Assembly (NCBI RefSeq): GCF_014196805.1
Contig: NZ_JACIEI010000017.1
Span: 1 to 64,000 of the forward strand
Reading direction: 5' to 3'
DNA from: Sulfitobacter undariae
GTDB lineage: Bacteria > Pseudomonadota > Alphaproteobacteria > Rhodobacterales > Rhodobacteraceae
DNA length: 64,000 bases
Shown here one piece after another: positions 27,538-36,917 of this stretch (positions are counted from its first letter, which is position 1; each line of letters starts with the position of its first letter). The notes beneath the pieces are model-generated. The model saw only the letters and a list, made by a program, of their open reading frames with translations, was not told the DNA's origin and did no database searches. The translations under genes and the position numbers were made by a program.

Positions 27538-29157
27538 ATGAACTTTACTACCCCCCTGAAATCCAAACCGGCTGGCAAGCGCGGCGCGCTGAAAAGTACC
27601 CTTTTGAGTGCTACAATCGCGGGTATGGCTCTGATCGCCGGTCCGGGATTCGCACAAACAGTCACCAGCGTCATGCATTCGTCCTTGCGTGTTCTCGATC
27701 CAATCATGACGACAGCTTACATGAGCCGTAACCACGGCTACATGATTTTTGACACGCTGTTCGCGCTGGATGCCGATCTAAAGCCACAGCCGCAGATGGT
27801 CGACACTTGGACAGTTTCCGAGGATAAGCTGACGTATAAATTCACCCTGCGCGACGGGTTGAAATTCCACGATGGCGCGGCTGTCACAGGCGAAGACGTC
27901 GCCGCATCCATCGCCCGCTGGGGTGAACGTGACGCGATGGGTCAGGTTTTGATGACTTTTGTGGAGAGCTTGTCTGCAGAAGGCGACAACGTTTTTGTCA
28001 TGACTCTGAAAGAGCCGTATGGCCTTGTGATTGACAGCCTTGCCAAACCGTCTTCGAACGTGGCGTTCATCATGCCCAAGCGTCTGGCCGAAACCCCTTC
28101 AACAGATCCTATTCCAGAGCAAATCGGGTCTGGCCCCTTCACATGGGTTGCTGATGAGTTCCAGCCGGGTGTGAAAGCCGTCTACGCCAAAAACGAAGAC
28201 TATGTGCCGCGTGACGAGCCGCCAAGCTCGGCTTCGGGTGGTAAAGTTGTCAATGTGGACCGTGTTGAATGGGTGGTTATGCCCGATGCTTTGACCACAA
28301 TGAACGCAATGCAATCCGGCGAGATTGATTATTGGGAAAGCCCTCCCTCCGATCTGTTGCCGATCTTGCAAGCGAACCCTGATCTGGTGGTCAAGAACCT
28401 GAATGCGATGGGTATGCAAACGATCTTGCGTCCTAACGCGTTGGTGCCGCCCATGGATGATCCACGCATTCGGCGTGCGGCAATTGCGGCGGTCAATCAG
28501 CAAAACGTTCTGGACGCGCTGGTAGGCAACCCCGAATATTATGCGCTCTGTGGTGCGATGTTTGTTTGCGGCACGCCGCTAGCCACTGATGTCGGCTCCG
28601 AAACCTTGATCAAAGGCAACGGCATGGAGCAAGCCAAAGCCTTGCTGGCCGAAGCTGGATACGACGGCACGCCTATTGTGATCATGCAGCCGACGGACGT
28701 GAGCATTCTGGCACCACAGCCGATTGTTGTTGCACAGGCCATGCGTGACGCAGGCTTTGTTGTCGATCTGCAAGCGATGGATTGGCAGACACTTGTTGGC
28801 CGCAGAGCCAACCAAGGTGCCATTGCTGACGGTGGGTGGCACTTGTTTGTGACCAACTGGGTGGGCGCAGATGTGTTTAACCCGTTGGTCAACAACATGG
28901 TAAACGGCAAAGGCGCCAATGGCGGCTGGTTTGGCTGGCCTGATGTGCCAAAGCTGGAAGAGCTGCGGATGTCATATGCCACTGCACAGTCTTTGGAAGA
29001 ACAGCAGGGCTTGGCCGCTGAAATCCAGAAGGTTGCTTACGAAGAAGGCGTCTATGCACCTATTGGTCAGTACTTTGTACCTACGGCTTGGGCCTCCAAT
29101 CTGGACGGTGTCTTAGAGGGCCCTGTGCCGTTCTTCTGGAACATCACCAAGAACTAA
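27538..29157 (+). CDS. ABC transporter substrate-binding protein, family 5 (dipeptide/oligopeptide type)
   Basis: 539 residues. The start (MNFTTPL) has AAGGGAG 7 bases upstream and opens a long signal peptide ending near GFAQT. The mature body follows the family 5 pattern: VFDTLFALDADLKPQPQMVDTWTVSEDKLTYKFTLRDGLKFHDG region (here read as separate motifs VDTWTVSED and FTLRDGLKFHDG) and IGSGPFTW. It gives the periplasmic receptor for a peptide-like solute. The first cysteines pair in ALCGAMFVCG. It lies in the operon M81-SBP-permease-permease-ATPase-M20-M20. Confidence 0.92.
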   Translation: MNFTTPLKSKPAGKRGALKSTLLSATIAGMALIAGPGFAQTVTSVMHSSLRVLDPIMTTAYMSRNHGYMIFDTLFALDADLKPQPQMVDTWTVSEDKLTYKFTLRDGLKFHDGAAVTGEDVAASIARWGERDAMGQVLMTFVESLSAEGDNVFVMTLKEPYGLVIDSLAKPSSNVAFIMPKRLAETPSTDPIPEQIGSGPFTWVADEFQPGVKAVYAKNEDYVPRDEPPSSASGGKVVNVDRVEWVVMPDALTTMNAMQSGEIDYWESPPSDLLPILQANPDLVVKNLNAMGMQTILRPNALVPPMDDPRIRRAAIAAVNQQNVLDALVGNPEYYALCGAMFVCGTPLATDVGSETLIKGNGMEQAKALLAEAGYDGTPIVIMQPTDVSILAPQPIVVAQAMRDAGFVVDLQAMDWQTLVGRRANQGAIADGGWHLFVTNWVGADVFNPLVNNMVNGKGANGGWFGWPDVPKLEELRMSYATAQSLEEQQGLAAEIQKVAYEEGVYAPIGQYFVPTAWASNLDGVLEGPVPFFWNITKN

Positions 29158-29164
29158 GACCAAA

Positions 29165-29205
29165 CCAGCCTCACGCAGCACTGCGTGGGGCTGGATCAAT
29201 CTTTT
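29165..29205 (+). terminator. Stem-loop terminator after the binding-protein gene
   Basis: CCAGCC-t-CACGCA pairs with TGCGTG-g-GGCTGG around a 4-nt loop (29165-29194) and is followed by ATCAATCTTTTT. This is a good intrinsic terminator placed between the binding protein and the permease genes, so the permeases likely depend on partial read-through. Confidence 0.75.
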
Positions 29206-29254
29206 TCCCGCTGCGGCCACGTTTGGCTGCACGCAATTCCGAGAGGCCCGCCTG

Positions 29255-30199
29255 ATGCTTGGCTATATCTTGCAACGCATTCTTTCCGCCATTCCCGTGA
29301 TGCTCTTTGTCGCATTGTTCGTTTTCTTGCTGCTGCGCCTGACCCCGGGTGACCCTGCGGCGATCATTGCAGGCGATAGCGCCACGCCGGAACAGCTGGA
29401 AGCCATTCGCACATCGCTGGGCCTGAATGATCCATTGTTGACGCAGTTCTTTAGCTGGATTGGTAATATGTTCCAAGGCGACTTTGGGACGTCCATCTTG
29501 TCTGGCAAGCCTGTGATCGAATTGATTGCAGCGCGGATGGAGCCGACAATCAGTTTGGCCCTCACCACCATCACACTGTCTGTTGTGATTGCCGTGCCTT
29601 TGGGTGTCATCGCTGCATGGAAACATGACACGCTGATTGACCGTATCGTTATGCTGATTTCTGTGCTGGGCTTTTCGGTGCCTGTCTTTGTGATCGGCTA
29701 TATGATGATCTCACTGTTTTCGATGAAATTAGGGTGGTTCCCTGTTCAGGGTTTCAAGCCGATTGGTGATGGCATTGGGCCGTTCCTACACCGCATTGCC
29801 TTGCCGACGTTTACATTGACCTTGCTATATATCGCGTTGATTGCGCGGATCACGCGTACTTCAATGCTTGAAATTCTGGGCGATGATTATGTGCGGACGG
29901 CCCGCGCCAAAGGATTGCCAGAACGCTATGTGCTGATGCGCCACGCACTGCGCAACTGCTCTGTGCCTATCATTACGGTGATCGGTATTGGCCTTGCCCT
30001 CATCATTTCTGGCGTGGTGGTGACTGAAAGCGTGTTCAACCTACCCGGATTGGGGCGTCTGACCGTGGATGCGGTGCTGGCCCGTGATTACCCTGTTATT
30101 CAGGCGGTAATCCTGTTGGCGTCTTTGGTTTACGTGGTGATCAACCTGCTTATCGACATTGCTTATGTGCTGCTAGACCCGAGGATCCGTTTGTCATGA
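29255..30199 (+). CDS. ABC transporter permease, DppB type
   Basis: 314 residues with six membrane helices. DppB/OppB signatures are the opening YILQRILSAIPVM, RLTPGDPA near residue 30, and the EAA loop ARAKGLPERYVLMRHALRN. Its stop overlaps the next gene's start by 4 bp (ATGA), as in typical dpp operons. Acts as half of the inner-membrane channel for the solute bound by the upstream protein. Confidence 0.93.
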   Translation: MLGYILQRILSAIPVMLFVALFVFLLLRLTPGDPAAIIAGDSATPEQLEAIRTSLGLNDPLLTQFFSWIGNMFQGDFGTSILSGKPVIELIAARMEPTISLALTTITLSVVIAVPLGVIAAWKHDTLIDRIVMLISVLGFSVPVFVIGYMMISLFSMKLGWFPVQGFKPIGDGIGPFLHRIALPTFTLTLLYIALIARITRTSMLEILGDDYVRTARAKGLPERYVLMRHALRNCSVPIITVIGIGLALIISGVVVTESVFNLPGLGRLTVDAVLARDYPVIQAVILLASLVYVVINLLIDIAYVLLDPRIRLS

Positions 30200-31086
30200 C
30201 CCAACCCACACCAACCGTCGCGCCCCGTGATCATATCTCGGCTTTCAAACGCGCCCGTATGATCGCTACCTCCAGCCCTGTGGTTTTTGTTGCGAGCATC
30301 ATCCTTATGCTGGTGGTTTTAAGTGCGATTTTCGCGCCGTGGATTGTGCCGCATGATCCCATCCGTCTGTCGCCTGCTGTCCGTCTCAAGCCGCCGTCGG
30401 ATGTTTATTGGCTTGGCACTGATGCGTATGGCCGTGATCTTTTGTCGCGTATCATCTTGGGTGGACGTGTTTCGCTGGTGGTGGGCGTCGCGTCTGCGAT
30501 CTTTGCGGTGGCTGTGGGACTGGGCTTGGGGTTGCTGGCGGGCTATATCCGTTGGCTTGATGCCGTGCTGATGCGCATGGTGGATGGGCTGATGGCAATT
30601 CCCAGTATCCTTCTGGCGATTGCGATTGTGTCGCTTTGGGGGGCCAGCCTGTGGACAGTTCTGGTTGCCATCACAATCCCTGAAGTACCACGTGTGGTGC
30701 GTCTTGTACGGTCGCTGGTTTTGTCAGCGCGTGAAGAACCCTATGTGGAGGCGGCGATTGCGGCAGGTACATCTACGGCGCGGATTATGCGCCGCCACCT
30801 CGTGCCAAACACCATCGCACCTTTGATCATCCAAGGCACATACATCTGTGCCTCTGCAATCCTGACCGAAGCGATCCTGTCGTTTCTGGGTGCAGGCATT
30901 AACCCGGAGACACCGACATGGGGGAATATCATGGCCGAAGGCCGTGTCTATTTCCAGATCAACCCCGGCATTGTGATGTGGCCCGGATTGGTTGTGTCGG
31001 TCACAATTCTGTCGATCAACCTATTGGGAGACGCGGTGCGTGACGCACTTGATCCGCGCATGGCAAAACGAGGTATTGAGAGATGA
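30196..31086 (+). CDS. ABC transporter permease, DppC type
   Basis: 296 residues. DppC/OppC signatures are HDPIRLSPAVRLKPPS at the mouth, WLGTDAYGRDLLSRI and the EAA loop EAAIAAGTSTARIMRRHLVPN. Six predicted helices. It overlaps the flanking genes by 4 bp on both sides, so expression is coupled to its partner permease and the ATPase. Confidence 0.93.
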   Translation: MTQPTPTVAPRDHISAFKRARMIATSSPVVFVASIILMLVVLSAIFAPWIVPHDPIRLSPAVRLKPPSDVYWLGTDAYGRDLLSRIILGGRVSLVVGVASAIFAVAVGLGLGLLAGYIRWLDAVLMRMVDGLMAIPSILLAIAIVSLWGASLWTVLVAITIPEVPRVVRLVRSLVLSAREEPYVEAAIAAGTSTARIMRRHLVPNTIAPLIIQGTYICASAILTEAILSFLGAGINPETPTWGNIMAEGRVYFQINPGIVMWPGLVVSVTILSINLLGDAVRDALDPRMAKRGIER

Positions 31087-32714
31087 GCAACAATATTCTG
31101 GACATCAATAATCTTCGCATCGCGCTGAACGGGGATGAAGACAAACAGGTTGTCAAAGGGCTGAATCTGTCGATTGAGGTTGGCCAGACGATGTGTCTGG
31201 TCGGTGAAAGTGGTTCGGGGAAATCCCTGAGTGCTTTGGCAACGATGGGGCTGTTGCCTTCGGTCTTGTCGCCCATTGCGGGTTCAATCGAATTGAAGGG
31301 CGAAGAGTTGCTGGGGGCAGCCCCTGCGCGGATGCGCGCTTTGCGGGCAACTGGCGTGTCGATGATTTTCCAAGAGCCGATGACCGCGCTTAACCCCGTT
31401 GTGCGTGTGGGTCAGCAGATTGAAGAAGTGTTGGAATTTCACTCCAACCTGTCAAAGTCCGAACGCCGCAAGCGGGTGTTGGAGATGATGGAGCACGTGC
31501 ATCTGCCCGATATTGAAAAGATGTACCGCAGCTTCCCGCATCAACTGTCAGGGGGCCAACGCCAGCGGATCATGATCGCGATGGCGCTGGTCATGCGCCC
31601 ACAACTGTTGATCGCTGACGAACCCACCACCGCGCTGGACGTCACCACGCAGGCGCAAATTCTCAAGCTGATCCGCGAATTGCGCGAAGAGCAGGGGGCC
31701 GCGGTATTGTTCATCACCCATGATATGGGCGTAGTTTCCGAGATCGCTGATGATGTGACGGTTCTGAAGCTGGGCGAGGTGATGGAAACCCAAAAGGTCG
31801 AGGCGCTGCTGCGCAATCCTCAAACTGAATATACCCGTGGCTTGCTGCGTTCGGTCCCCAGTCAGGTGCCGCGTATGGCGCGTGAATTAGGGTCACAAGA
31901 AATCGTGCTGGGCACAGATAATCTGTGCAAGACCTATGGCGGTAAAGGGTTCATCAAAAAATCACGTGAAGTGAAAGCAGCGCAGGACATCAGCATCAAG
32001 CTGATGAAAGGGCGCACGCTGGGCATTGTGGGTGAAAGTGGATCGGGCAAATCAACTGTGGCACGCTGCATTATGCGTCTGGTTGATCCCACGTCGGGCA
32101 GTATTACGATTGGTGGCAAGGATATTGCCAATCTGAGCCAAAAAGAACTTAAGCCCGAGCGCAAGAACTTTCAGATTGTGTTTCAAGACCCCATGCGCTC
32201 GCTCAACCCGCGCATTGAAGTGGGGCAATCCATCATTGAGGGCCCATTGAACTTTGGTGTGCCGTACAATGAAGCCATGGACCGTGCGCGTGAGTTGCTG
32301 GAACTGGTCGGCCTTCCCGGCAGTGCGGTAGACCGTTTTCCGCATCAGTTCTCTGGTGGGCAACGCCAGCGGATCGCGATTGCGCGTGCATTGGCCATGG
32401 ACCCTGATGTCTTGGTCGCGGATGAGGCTGTCTCGGCCTTGGATGTGTCGGTGCAGGCGCAGGTGCTAGAGCTGCTGGCAGAATTGCAAGAACGCTTGGG
32501 GCTGGGCATTTTATTCATTACCCATGACCTAGGTGTGGCGGCGCAAATTTGTGATGAAGTCATCGTGATGCAGCGCGGCCAGATTGTTGAGTATGGGCCT
32601 GCAGCCCAAGTGTTGGGGGAACCGCAACAAGATTATACCAAAGCACTGATTGCTGCGGCGCCCGGAAAACACTGGGATTTTGCAAATTTCCGCCCCTTTT
32701 CCGAAGCGCCCTGA
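31083..32714 (+). CDS. Fused dipeptide-type ABC transporter ATPase (two nucleotide-binding domains)
   Basis: 543 residues holding two complete ATPase domains, a natural DppD-DppF fusion. Domain 1: Walker A GESGSGKSLSALA, signature LSGGQRQRIMI, Walker B LLIADEPTTALD. Domain 2 (from ~residue 290): GESGSGKSTVARC, FSGGQRQRIAIARAL, LVADEAVSALD. Only two domains are needed for one transporter, so no further ATPase is required. Start overlaps the permease stop. A single fused ATPase is common among dipeptide/glutathione (GsiA-like) systems. Confidence 0.93.
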   Translation: MSNNILDINNLRIALNGDEDKQVVKGLNLSIEVGQTMCLVGESGSGKSLSALATMGLLPSVLSPIAGSIELKGEELLGAAPARMRALRATGVSMIFQEPMTALNPVVRVGQQIEEVLEFHSNLSKSERRKRVLEMMEHVHLPDIEKMYRSFPHQLSGGQRQRIMIAMALVMRPQLLIADEPTTALDVTTQAQILKLIRELREEQGAAVLFITHDMGVVSEIADDVTVLKLGEVMETQKVEALLRNPQTEYTRGLLRSVPSQVPRMARELGSQEIVLGTDNLCKTYGGKGFIKKSREVKAAQDISIKLMKGRTLGIVGESGSGKSTVARCIMRLVDPTSGSITIGGKDIANLSQKELKPERKNFQIVFQDPMRSLNPRIEVGQSIIEGPLNFGVPYNEAMDRARELLELVGLPGSAVDRFPHQFSGGQRQRIAIARALAMDPDVLVADEAVSALDVSVQAQVLELLAELQERLGLGILFITHDLGVAAQICDEVIVMQRGQIVEYGPAAQVLGEPQQDYTKALIAAAPGKHWDFANFRPFSEAP

Positions 32715-32745
32715 CCACGCCACGACCCAACCTAGGAGACACCCC

Positions 32746-33906
32746 ATGGCCGTATTACCCATTATCGAAAATAGTACAGACGAACTCACCGCGATTTTCA
32801 AAGACTTGCACACCCACCCCGAGTTGGGCTTTGAGGAGGTGCGGACATCTGGGATCGTCGCTGAAAAGCTAAAGGAATACGGTGTTGATGAAATCCACAC
32901 GGGCATTGGGAAAACGGGTGTCGTAGGGATCATTAAAGGCAACCGCGAGGGCGCACGCCGTATTGGTCTGCGGGCCGATATGGATGCCCTGCCGATCAAC
33001 GAAGAAACCAACCTTTCCTATGCTTCTAAAACGCCGGGCGTGATGCATGCCTGCGGGCATGACAGCCACACAACAATGTTGTTGGGCGCAGCAAAACATC
33101 TGGCCCAGACGCGCGATTTTGCAGGCACCGCCGTACTGATTTTCCAACCCGCCGAAGAAGGTTTGGGCGGTGCGCGTGAGATGCTCAAGGATGACTTGTT
33201 TGGTCGTTTCCCCTGTGACGAAGTTTACGGTATGCATAACTCACCCAATGGCGAACAAGGTTCTGTGGGCATCTGTAAAGGTGCAGCCATGGCGGGGGCA
33301 TCGTTTTTCGATATCACAGTGCAGGGCAAAGGCAGTCACGCAGCCATGCCGCATCAATCACGTGACCCTCTTGTCATCGCTTCGGCACTGGTAGGCAGTT
33401 TGCAAACGATCCTGTCACGTAACTTGCCACCGCTAGAGACCTGCGTTTTGTCTGTCACACAGATTCATGCGGGCTCTGCCTATAATGTGGTTCCCGACAC
33501 CGCAGCGCTGGCAGGCACTATTCGTTACTTCAAAGATGAAGTGATCGAGCTGGCCGAGCGGCGGATGAGAGAACTCTGCGCAGGGTTTGAGTTGTCCTAT
33601 GGCGTGACTATCAATGTAGATCTGCGCAATGTGTTTGATGTGCTGATGAACGATGGCGATTTGTCGGACGCCTATATGGAAGCTGCCGCTGACATCGTGG
33701 GCAAGGAGAACATCTCTGGCACGGATCAGCCCGCAACGGGTTCGGAAGATTTCGCAGATATGCTTAAGGTTGTTCCCGGGGCTTATTGTCGGGTTGGCCA
33801 CTCTGGCACGACAGGTTTGCACAATCCCAGCTTTTTCCTTGATCCAGAAATTCTGCCCGTCGGGGCCTCCATCATGGCGCGTATCGTCGAGCGCCGCCTG
33901 TCATAA
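32746..33906 (+). CDS. M20 family amidohydrolase (aminoacylase/hippurate hydrolase type)
   Basis: 386 residues with the metal-site motif MHACGHDSHTTMLLGAAKHL, the catalytic-base loop PAEEGLGGAREM, and the dimer-interface lid between them and the C-terminus. This subgroup (M20D) removes N-acyl groups from amino acids, or opens indole-acetyl and hippurate-type conjugates. Start at 32746 has AGGAG 8 bases upstream; the longer frame would overlap the ATPase gene. Together with the amidase, acylase and M81 gene, it suits processing of N-acylated amino compounds. Confidence 0.92.
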   Translation: MAVLPIIENSTDELTAIFKDLHTHPELGFEEVRTSGIVAEKLKEYGVDEIHTGIGKTGVVGIIKGNREGARRIGLRADMDALPINEETNLSYASKTPGVMHACGHDSHTTMLLGAAKHLAQTRDFAGTAVLIFQPAEEGLGGAREMLKDDLFGRFPCDEVYGMHNSPNGEQGSVGICKGAAMAGASFFDITVQGKGSHAAMPHQSRDPLVIASALVGSLQTILSRNLPPLETCVLSVTQIHAGSAYNVVPDTAALAGTIRYFKDEVIELAERRMRELCAGFELSYGVTINVDLRNVFDVLMNDGDLSDAYMEAAADIVGKENISGTDQPATGSEDFADMLKVVPGAYCRVGHSGTTGLHNPSFFLDPEILPVGASIMARIVERRLS

Positions 33907-33952
33907 CGGCCATCCTTCATAACAGCCACCTTTCATCATAACGGAGCTTCCC

Positions 33953-35086
33953 ATGAACCCTCTTGCTTTACCTTTTGACACGGATGAAATGCTTGCAGGG
34001 TTAAAGCCGTGGATTGAATGCGAAAGCCCGACACATGATGCGGCGGCTGTGGATCGGATGATGGATATGGCGGCCTTTGCGCTGGCCGAAGGAGCTACGG
34101 TTGAACGTATTCCGGGACGTATGGGGTTTGGGGGCAGCGTACGTGCACGTTTCCCTCATCCTGATATGGGCAAAAAACCGGGTATCCTGATTGTTGGACA
34201 TATGGACACAGTGCATCCGATTGGCACATTGGACGTTCTGCCTTTCAAGCGGGAGGGGGACATATGTTATGGCCCCGGCATCATGGACATGAAGGGCGGC
34301 AATTATGTTAGCGTCGAGGCGATCCGCCAGTTGATCCGCGCAGGGCTTCAGACACCGCTGCCCGTGACGGTGCTGTTTACACCTGATGAAGAGGTCGGTA
34401 CCCCGTCCACCCGCAGCTTGATCGAGGCAGAAGCCGCCCGTAATAAATATGTGTTGGTCCCCGAACCCGCAGATCAGGATGGCGGTGCAGTTATTGGGCG
34501 CTATGCGATTGCGCGGTTCGACTTGCGCACTGTTGGTCAACCCAGTCATGCAGGTGCGCGGCTTGCGGATGGTAAATCCGCCATTGCTGCCATGGCGCGC
34601 AAAATCATCGAAATCGAAGACATGACCGGCCCTGATTGCACCTTTAGCGTTGGGGTGATCCATGCGGGGCAATGGGTGAATTGCGTGTCGTCCACCTGCG
34701 ATGCAGAAGCATTGACAATGGCCAAGACCCAAGAAGATCTGGACAGGGGTGTGGCGCGCATGATGGCGTTGCAAGGTGTGGCGAATGGTGTGGAATTCCA
34801 AGTCACCCGTGGCGTGACCCGCCCCGTGTGGGAGCCGAACCAATCGGGCACAATGGCAATATTCGACGTTGCGCGCAGCATCGCTAAAGAGATCGGCTTT
34901 GACATGAAAGGCCGCAGTCAGGGCGGGGGGTCTGACGGGAACTTCACGGGCTATATGGGAATTCCGACGCTGGACTCACTGGGGGTGCGCGGCAATGGGT
35001 TGCATACATTGACCGAACATATCGAAGTGTCCAGTCTGGTGGAGCGCGCTCAGTTGATGGCAGGGCTGCTGATGCGGTTGGACTAG
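33953..35086 (+). CDS. M20 family peptidase (glutamate carboxypeptidase/CPG2 type)
   Basis: 377 residues. Metal-binding motifs are seen: GHMDTVHPIGTL, GPGIMDMKGGNY and the catalytic TPDEEVGTPSTRSLIE; a later Glu-containing VPEPAD and a terminal HTLTEH are also family-like. CPG2-type enzymes remove a C-terminal amino acid, often glutamate, from N-acyl or folate compounds. Last gene of the peptide operon, 46 bp after the other M20 gene. Confidence 0.92.
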   Translation: MNPLALPFDTDEMLAGLKPWIECESPTHDAAAVDRMMDMAAFALAEGATVERIPGRMGFGGSVRARFPHPDMGKKPGILIVGHMDTVHPIGTLDVLPFKREGDICYGPGIMDMKGGNYVSVEAIRQLIRAGLQTPLPVTVLFTPDEEVGTPSTRSLIEAEAARNKYVLVPEPADQDGGAVIGRYAIARFDLRTVGQPSHAGARLADGKSAIAAMARKIIEIEDMTGPDCTFSVGVIHAGQWVNCVSSTCDAEALTMAKTQEDLDRGVARMMALQGVANGVEFQVTRGVTRPVWEPNQSGTMAIFDVARSIAKEIGFDMKGRSQGGGSDGNFTGYMGIPTLDSLGVRGNGLHTLTEHIEVSSLVERAQLMAGLLMRLD

Positions 35087-35248
35087 CCATTTGTTTCAAC
35101 GGCAAAGACATGATTGAATGTTGTTTGGGCCTTGTATCGACATTTCGCCAGCCAAATTTAGTGCAGAGACCTGATTAGACCTGTCTGACCTCAGCACCTG
35201 CGGGACAGATTTGAGGATTTGAATAAGGGAGGATTTCTGGTTCATCTG

Positions 35249-35510
35249 ATGGATCAGGAGTTCGAGGTGACGAAGAAACCCCAGACACCGAAAGATTCTG
35301 CCGACAAGGTGGTCAAGAACATCCGCATAGTTTTGGTGGGCCTGCGCGGCGAGGATAGCATTACTGAAAGTCTCTATTGCAGTTGGTCAAAGGAATTCCT
35401 TGAAGCTGCAAACGCCGAGTATCGGACGACGCGGCACGTCCGGCAACGTCGCCTGAGGTGAAAAATTGTGCTCTGCTAGAATATTACTACCTATCCGGCG
35501 ACGTCTACTT
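35249..35510 (+). pseudogene. Relic of an IS3-family OrfA transposase
   Basis: The frame begins VTKKPQTPKDSADKVVKN and includes IRIVLVGLRGEDSI and LYCSWSKEFLEA, all typical of a common IS3 OrfA (normally ~90-110 residues). Compared with what I recall of intact copies, two internal stretches appear missing between KNIR-IRIVL and GEDSI-ESLY, both at short direct repeats. Near 35425 the frame also shifts: the next frame reads DDAARPATSPEVK, continuing the family sequence. Not functional. A terminal repeat would be expected nearby, but none is clearly seen. Confidence 0.7.
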
Positions 35511-35630
35511 CGGATGGGACAAATCTGCCGACAGGGAATAGTGCGTGCCGCTTCCGTGATGAACTTGTCCCTTAATGCCTCCTTCTATTTCTGAGAAAGG
35601 ATCGCACCATCAAACTGTGAGATAAAACAC

Positions 35631-35939
35631 CTAATCTTTGCGCGCGCAGTAGAGGGCGTGCAGAGTTTCCAGTACGGAGGCAGCCTCATGCCCCTTAACG
35701 CTGTAAAAAATCGTTTGTCCGACGCGCCGCCCCTCAACCAGCCCGGCTTCTTTCAGCTTCTTGAGCTGCTGCGACATGGTGGATTGCGAGACCCCGCATA
35801 CATGGGCGAGATCGCCAACCGATCTTTCGCCGTCCAGCAGACGGCAGAGGATCTGCAGTCTGGCCTCGGACGCCAGCATTGTCATCAGTGCTGCAGCCCC
35901 CGCAATGTCGCCTTCGAGAAAGTTGTCCGCGGTTTTCAT
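35631..35939 (-). CDS. bigR: ArsR-family repressor, BigR/SqrR-like sulfide sensor
   Basis: 102 residues from ATG 35939, with winged helix-turn-helix motif (ERSVGDLAHVCG, SQSTMSQQLKKLKEAGL). Cysteines lie at 32 and 98, 66 residues apart, the same spacing as the redox pairs known in SqrR (Cys41/Cys107) and BigR (Cys42/Cys108), where persulfide or polysulfide formation releases DNA. A third Cys is at 48. Divergent from a sulfur operon with YeeE proteins and a persulfide-dioxygenase-like enzyme, the classic bigR context. The longer frame upstream (to 36026) runs across the likely operator. Confidence 0.9.
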   Translation of the reverse strand: MKTADNFLEGDIAGAAALMTMLASEARLQILCRLLDGERSVGDLAHVCGVSQSTMSQQLKKLKEAGLVEGRRVGQTIFYSVKGHEAASVLETLHALYCARKD

Positions 35940-35959
35940 ATTACGCCTATTGAATATTA

Positions 35960-35976
35960 GGTATTTGTAATATACC
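35960..35976. promoter_or_regulatory. Candidate BigR operator
   Basis: A 17-bp inverted repeat GGTAT-ttgtaat-ATACC sits in the 101-bp region between the regulator and yeeE genes, with AT-rich flanks typical of ArsR-family sites. It lies just upstream of the regulator start, allowing autoregulation and control of the operon to the right. Confidence 0.6.
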
Positions 35977-36040
35977 TTGGTGAAGGGATGGATGCAAGGC
36001 CCGTCCGACTGCAACCGCTGGCGCATTACGGAGATGAAAT

Positions 36041-36475
36041 ATGGAAACCGAATTTACCCCATGGTTGTCGCTTGGAGGCGGCATGATGATTGGGGCTTCA
36101 GCGGTTCTGCTGATGGCCACTAACGGGCGCATTGCGGGCATCAGTGGTCTGACCTCGAGGGTGTTTGCGCGCAGCAGTGACGCTGAGGCGCGGGGCGTCT
36201 CAGCGCTCTTCGTGCTGGGCTTGCTTTTGGCTGCACCGCTGTGGCAGCTGATCTCGGGGGATTGGCCGCAACAATGGGTGCCGTCGAGTCCGGTTCTCAT
36301 GGCCTTCGCCGGTCTGCTGGTCGGTTTTGGCGCGACCTACGGCAATGGCTGCACCTCGGGCCATGGGGTCTGCGGCATCAGCCGGGGCTCCACGCGCTCA
36401 ATTGTTGCGACGCTTACCTTCATGGCGACGGCCTTTGCTACCGTTTTCGTCATGCGTCATCTGATCGGAGCGTGA
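36041..36475 (+). CDS. YeeE/YedE family inner membrane protein (DUF395), first
   Basis: 144 residues, four or five hydrophobic helices. The [17 protein letters not shown] motif with paired Cys residues is the family hallmark, used in E. coli YeeE to handle thiosulfate. Ribosome site GGAG 6 bases before the ATG. With the next gene it forms the pair usually seen with BigR and a persulfide dioxygenase. Likely exports or imports a reduced sulfur species. Confidence 0.9.
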   Translation: METEFTPWLSLGGGMMIGASAVLLMATNGRIAGISGLTSRVFARSSDAEARGVSALFVLGLLLAAPLWQLISGDWPQQWVPSSPVLMAFAGLLVGFGATYGNGCTSGHGVCGISRGSTRSIVATLTFMATAFATVFVMRHLIGA

Positions 36476-36476
36476 T

Positions 36477-36917
36477 ATGAAACAGATTTTTGCACTTCTT
36501 TCCGGCCTTGTCTTTGGCTTCGGGTTGATCATCTCCGGCATGGCAAACCCCGCCAAGGTGTTGAACTTCCTTGATGTCTTTGGCATCTGGGACCCAAGCC
36601 TTGCCTTTGTGATGGGCGGTGCCATCGCTGTGACCGCGCTGGGTTTCGCTTTAATGTTTCGCAATTGGCGGACCCCCTATTTCGGGAGCACCTTTCATGT
36701 GCCCACACGCAATGATCTGGAGCCAAAATTGCTGATCGGTGCAGCGATATTTGGCGTCGGTTGGGGGATGGGCGGCTTCTGCCCTGGCCCCGCGTTGACC
36801 GCATTGCCCATTGCAGCCGCCGGAACGCTGATATTTGTCCCCTTTATGCTGATCGGCATGTGGATCGCCCGACACACTCCTGATCTTTCATCAAAACGCA
36901 CAGAAGGAGCCGCGTGA
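36477..36917 (+). CDS. YeeE/YedE family inner membrane protein (DUF395), second
   Basis: 146 residues. Matches the partner of the previous gene: opening FALLSGLVFGFGLIISGM, then DPSLAFVMGGA and the late GWGMGGFCPGPA with Cys in the substrate path. It starts 1 bp after the first gene's stop and shares its last base with the next start, so the three genes are coupled. Confidence 0.9.
   Translation: MKQIFALLSGLVFGFGLIISGMANPAKVLNFLDVFGIWDPSLAFVMGGAIAVTALGFALMFRNWRTPYFGSTFHVPTRNDLEPKLLIGAAIFGVGWGMGGFCPGPALTALPIAAAGTLIFVPFMLIGMWIARHTPDLSSKRTEGAA

Noticed and set aside
35518-35580. Sequence after the IS3 relic with GGGACAA...TTGTCCC and a CCCTTAATG stretch similar to the end of E3
   Set aside because: Only 9 bp match the mini-element and both ends are not present; likely chance.
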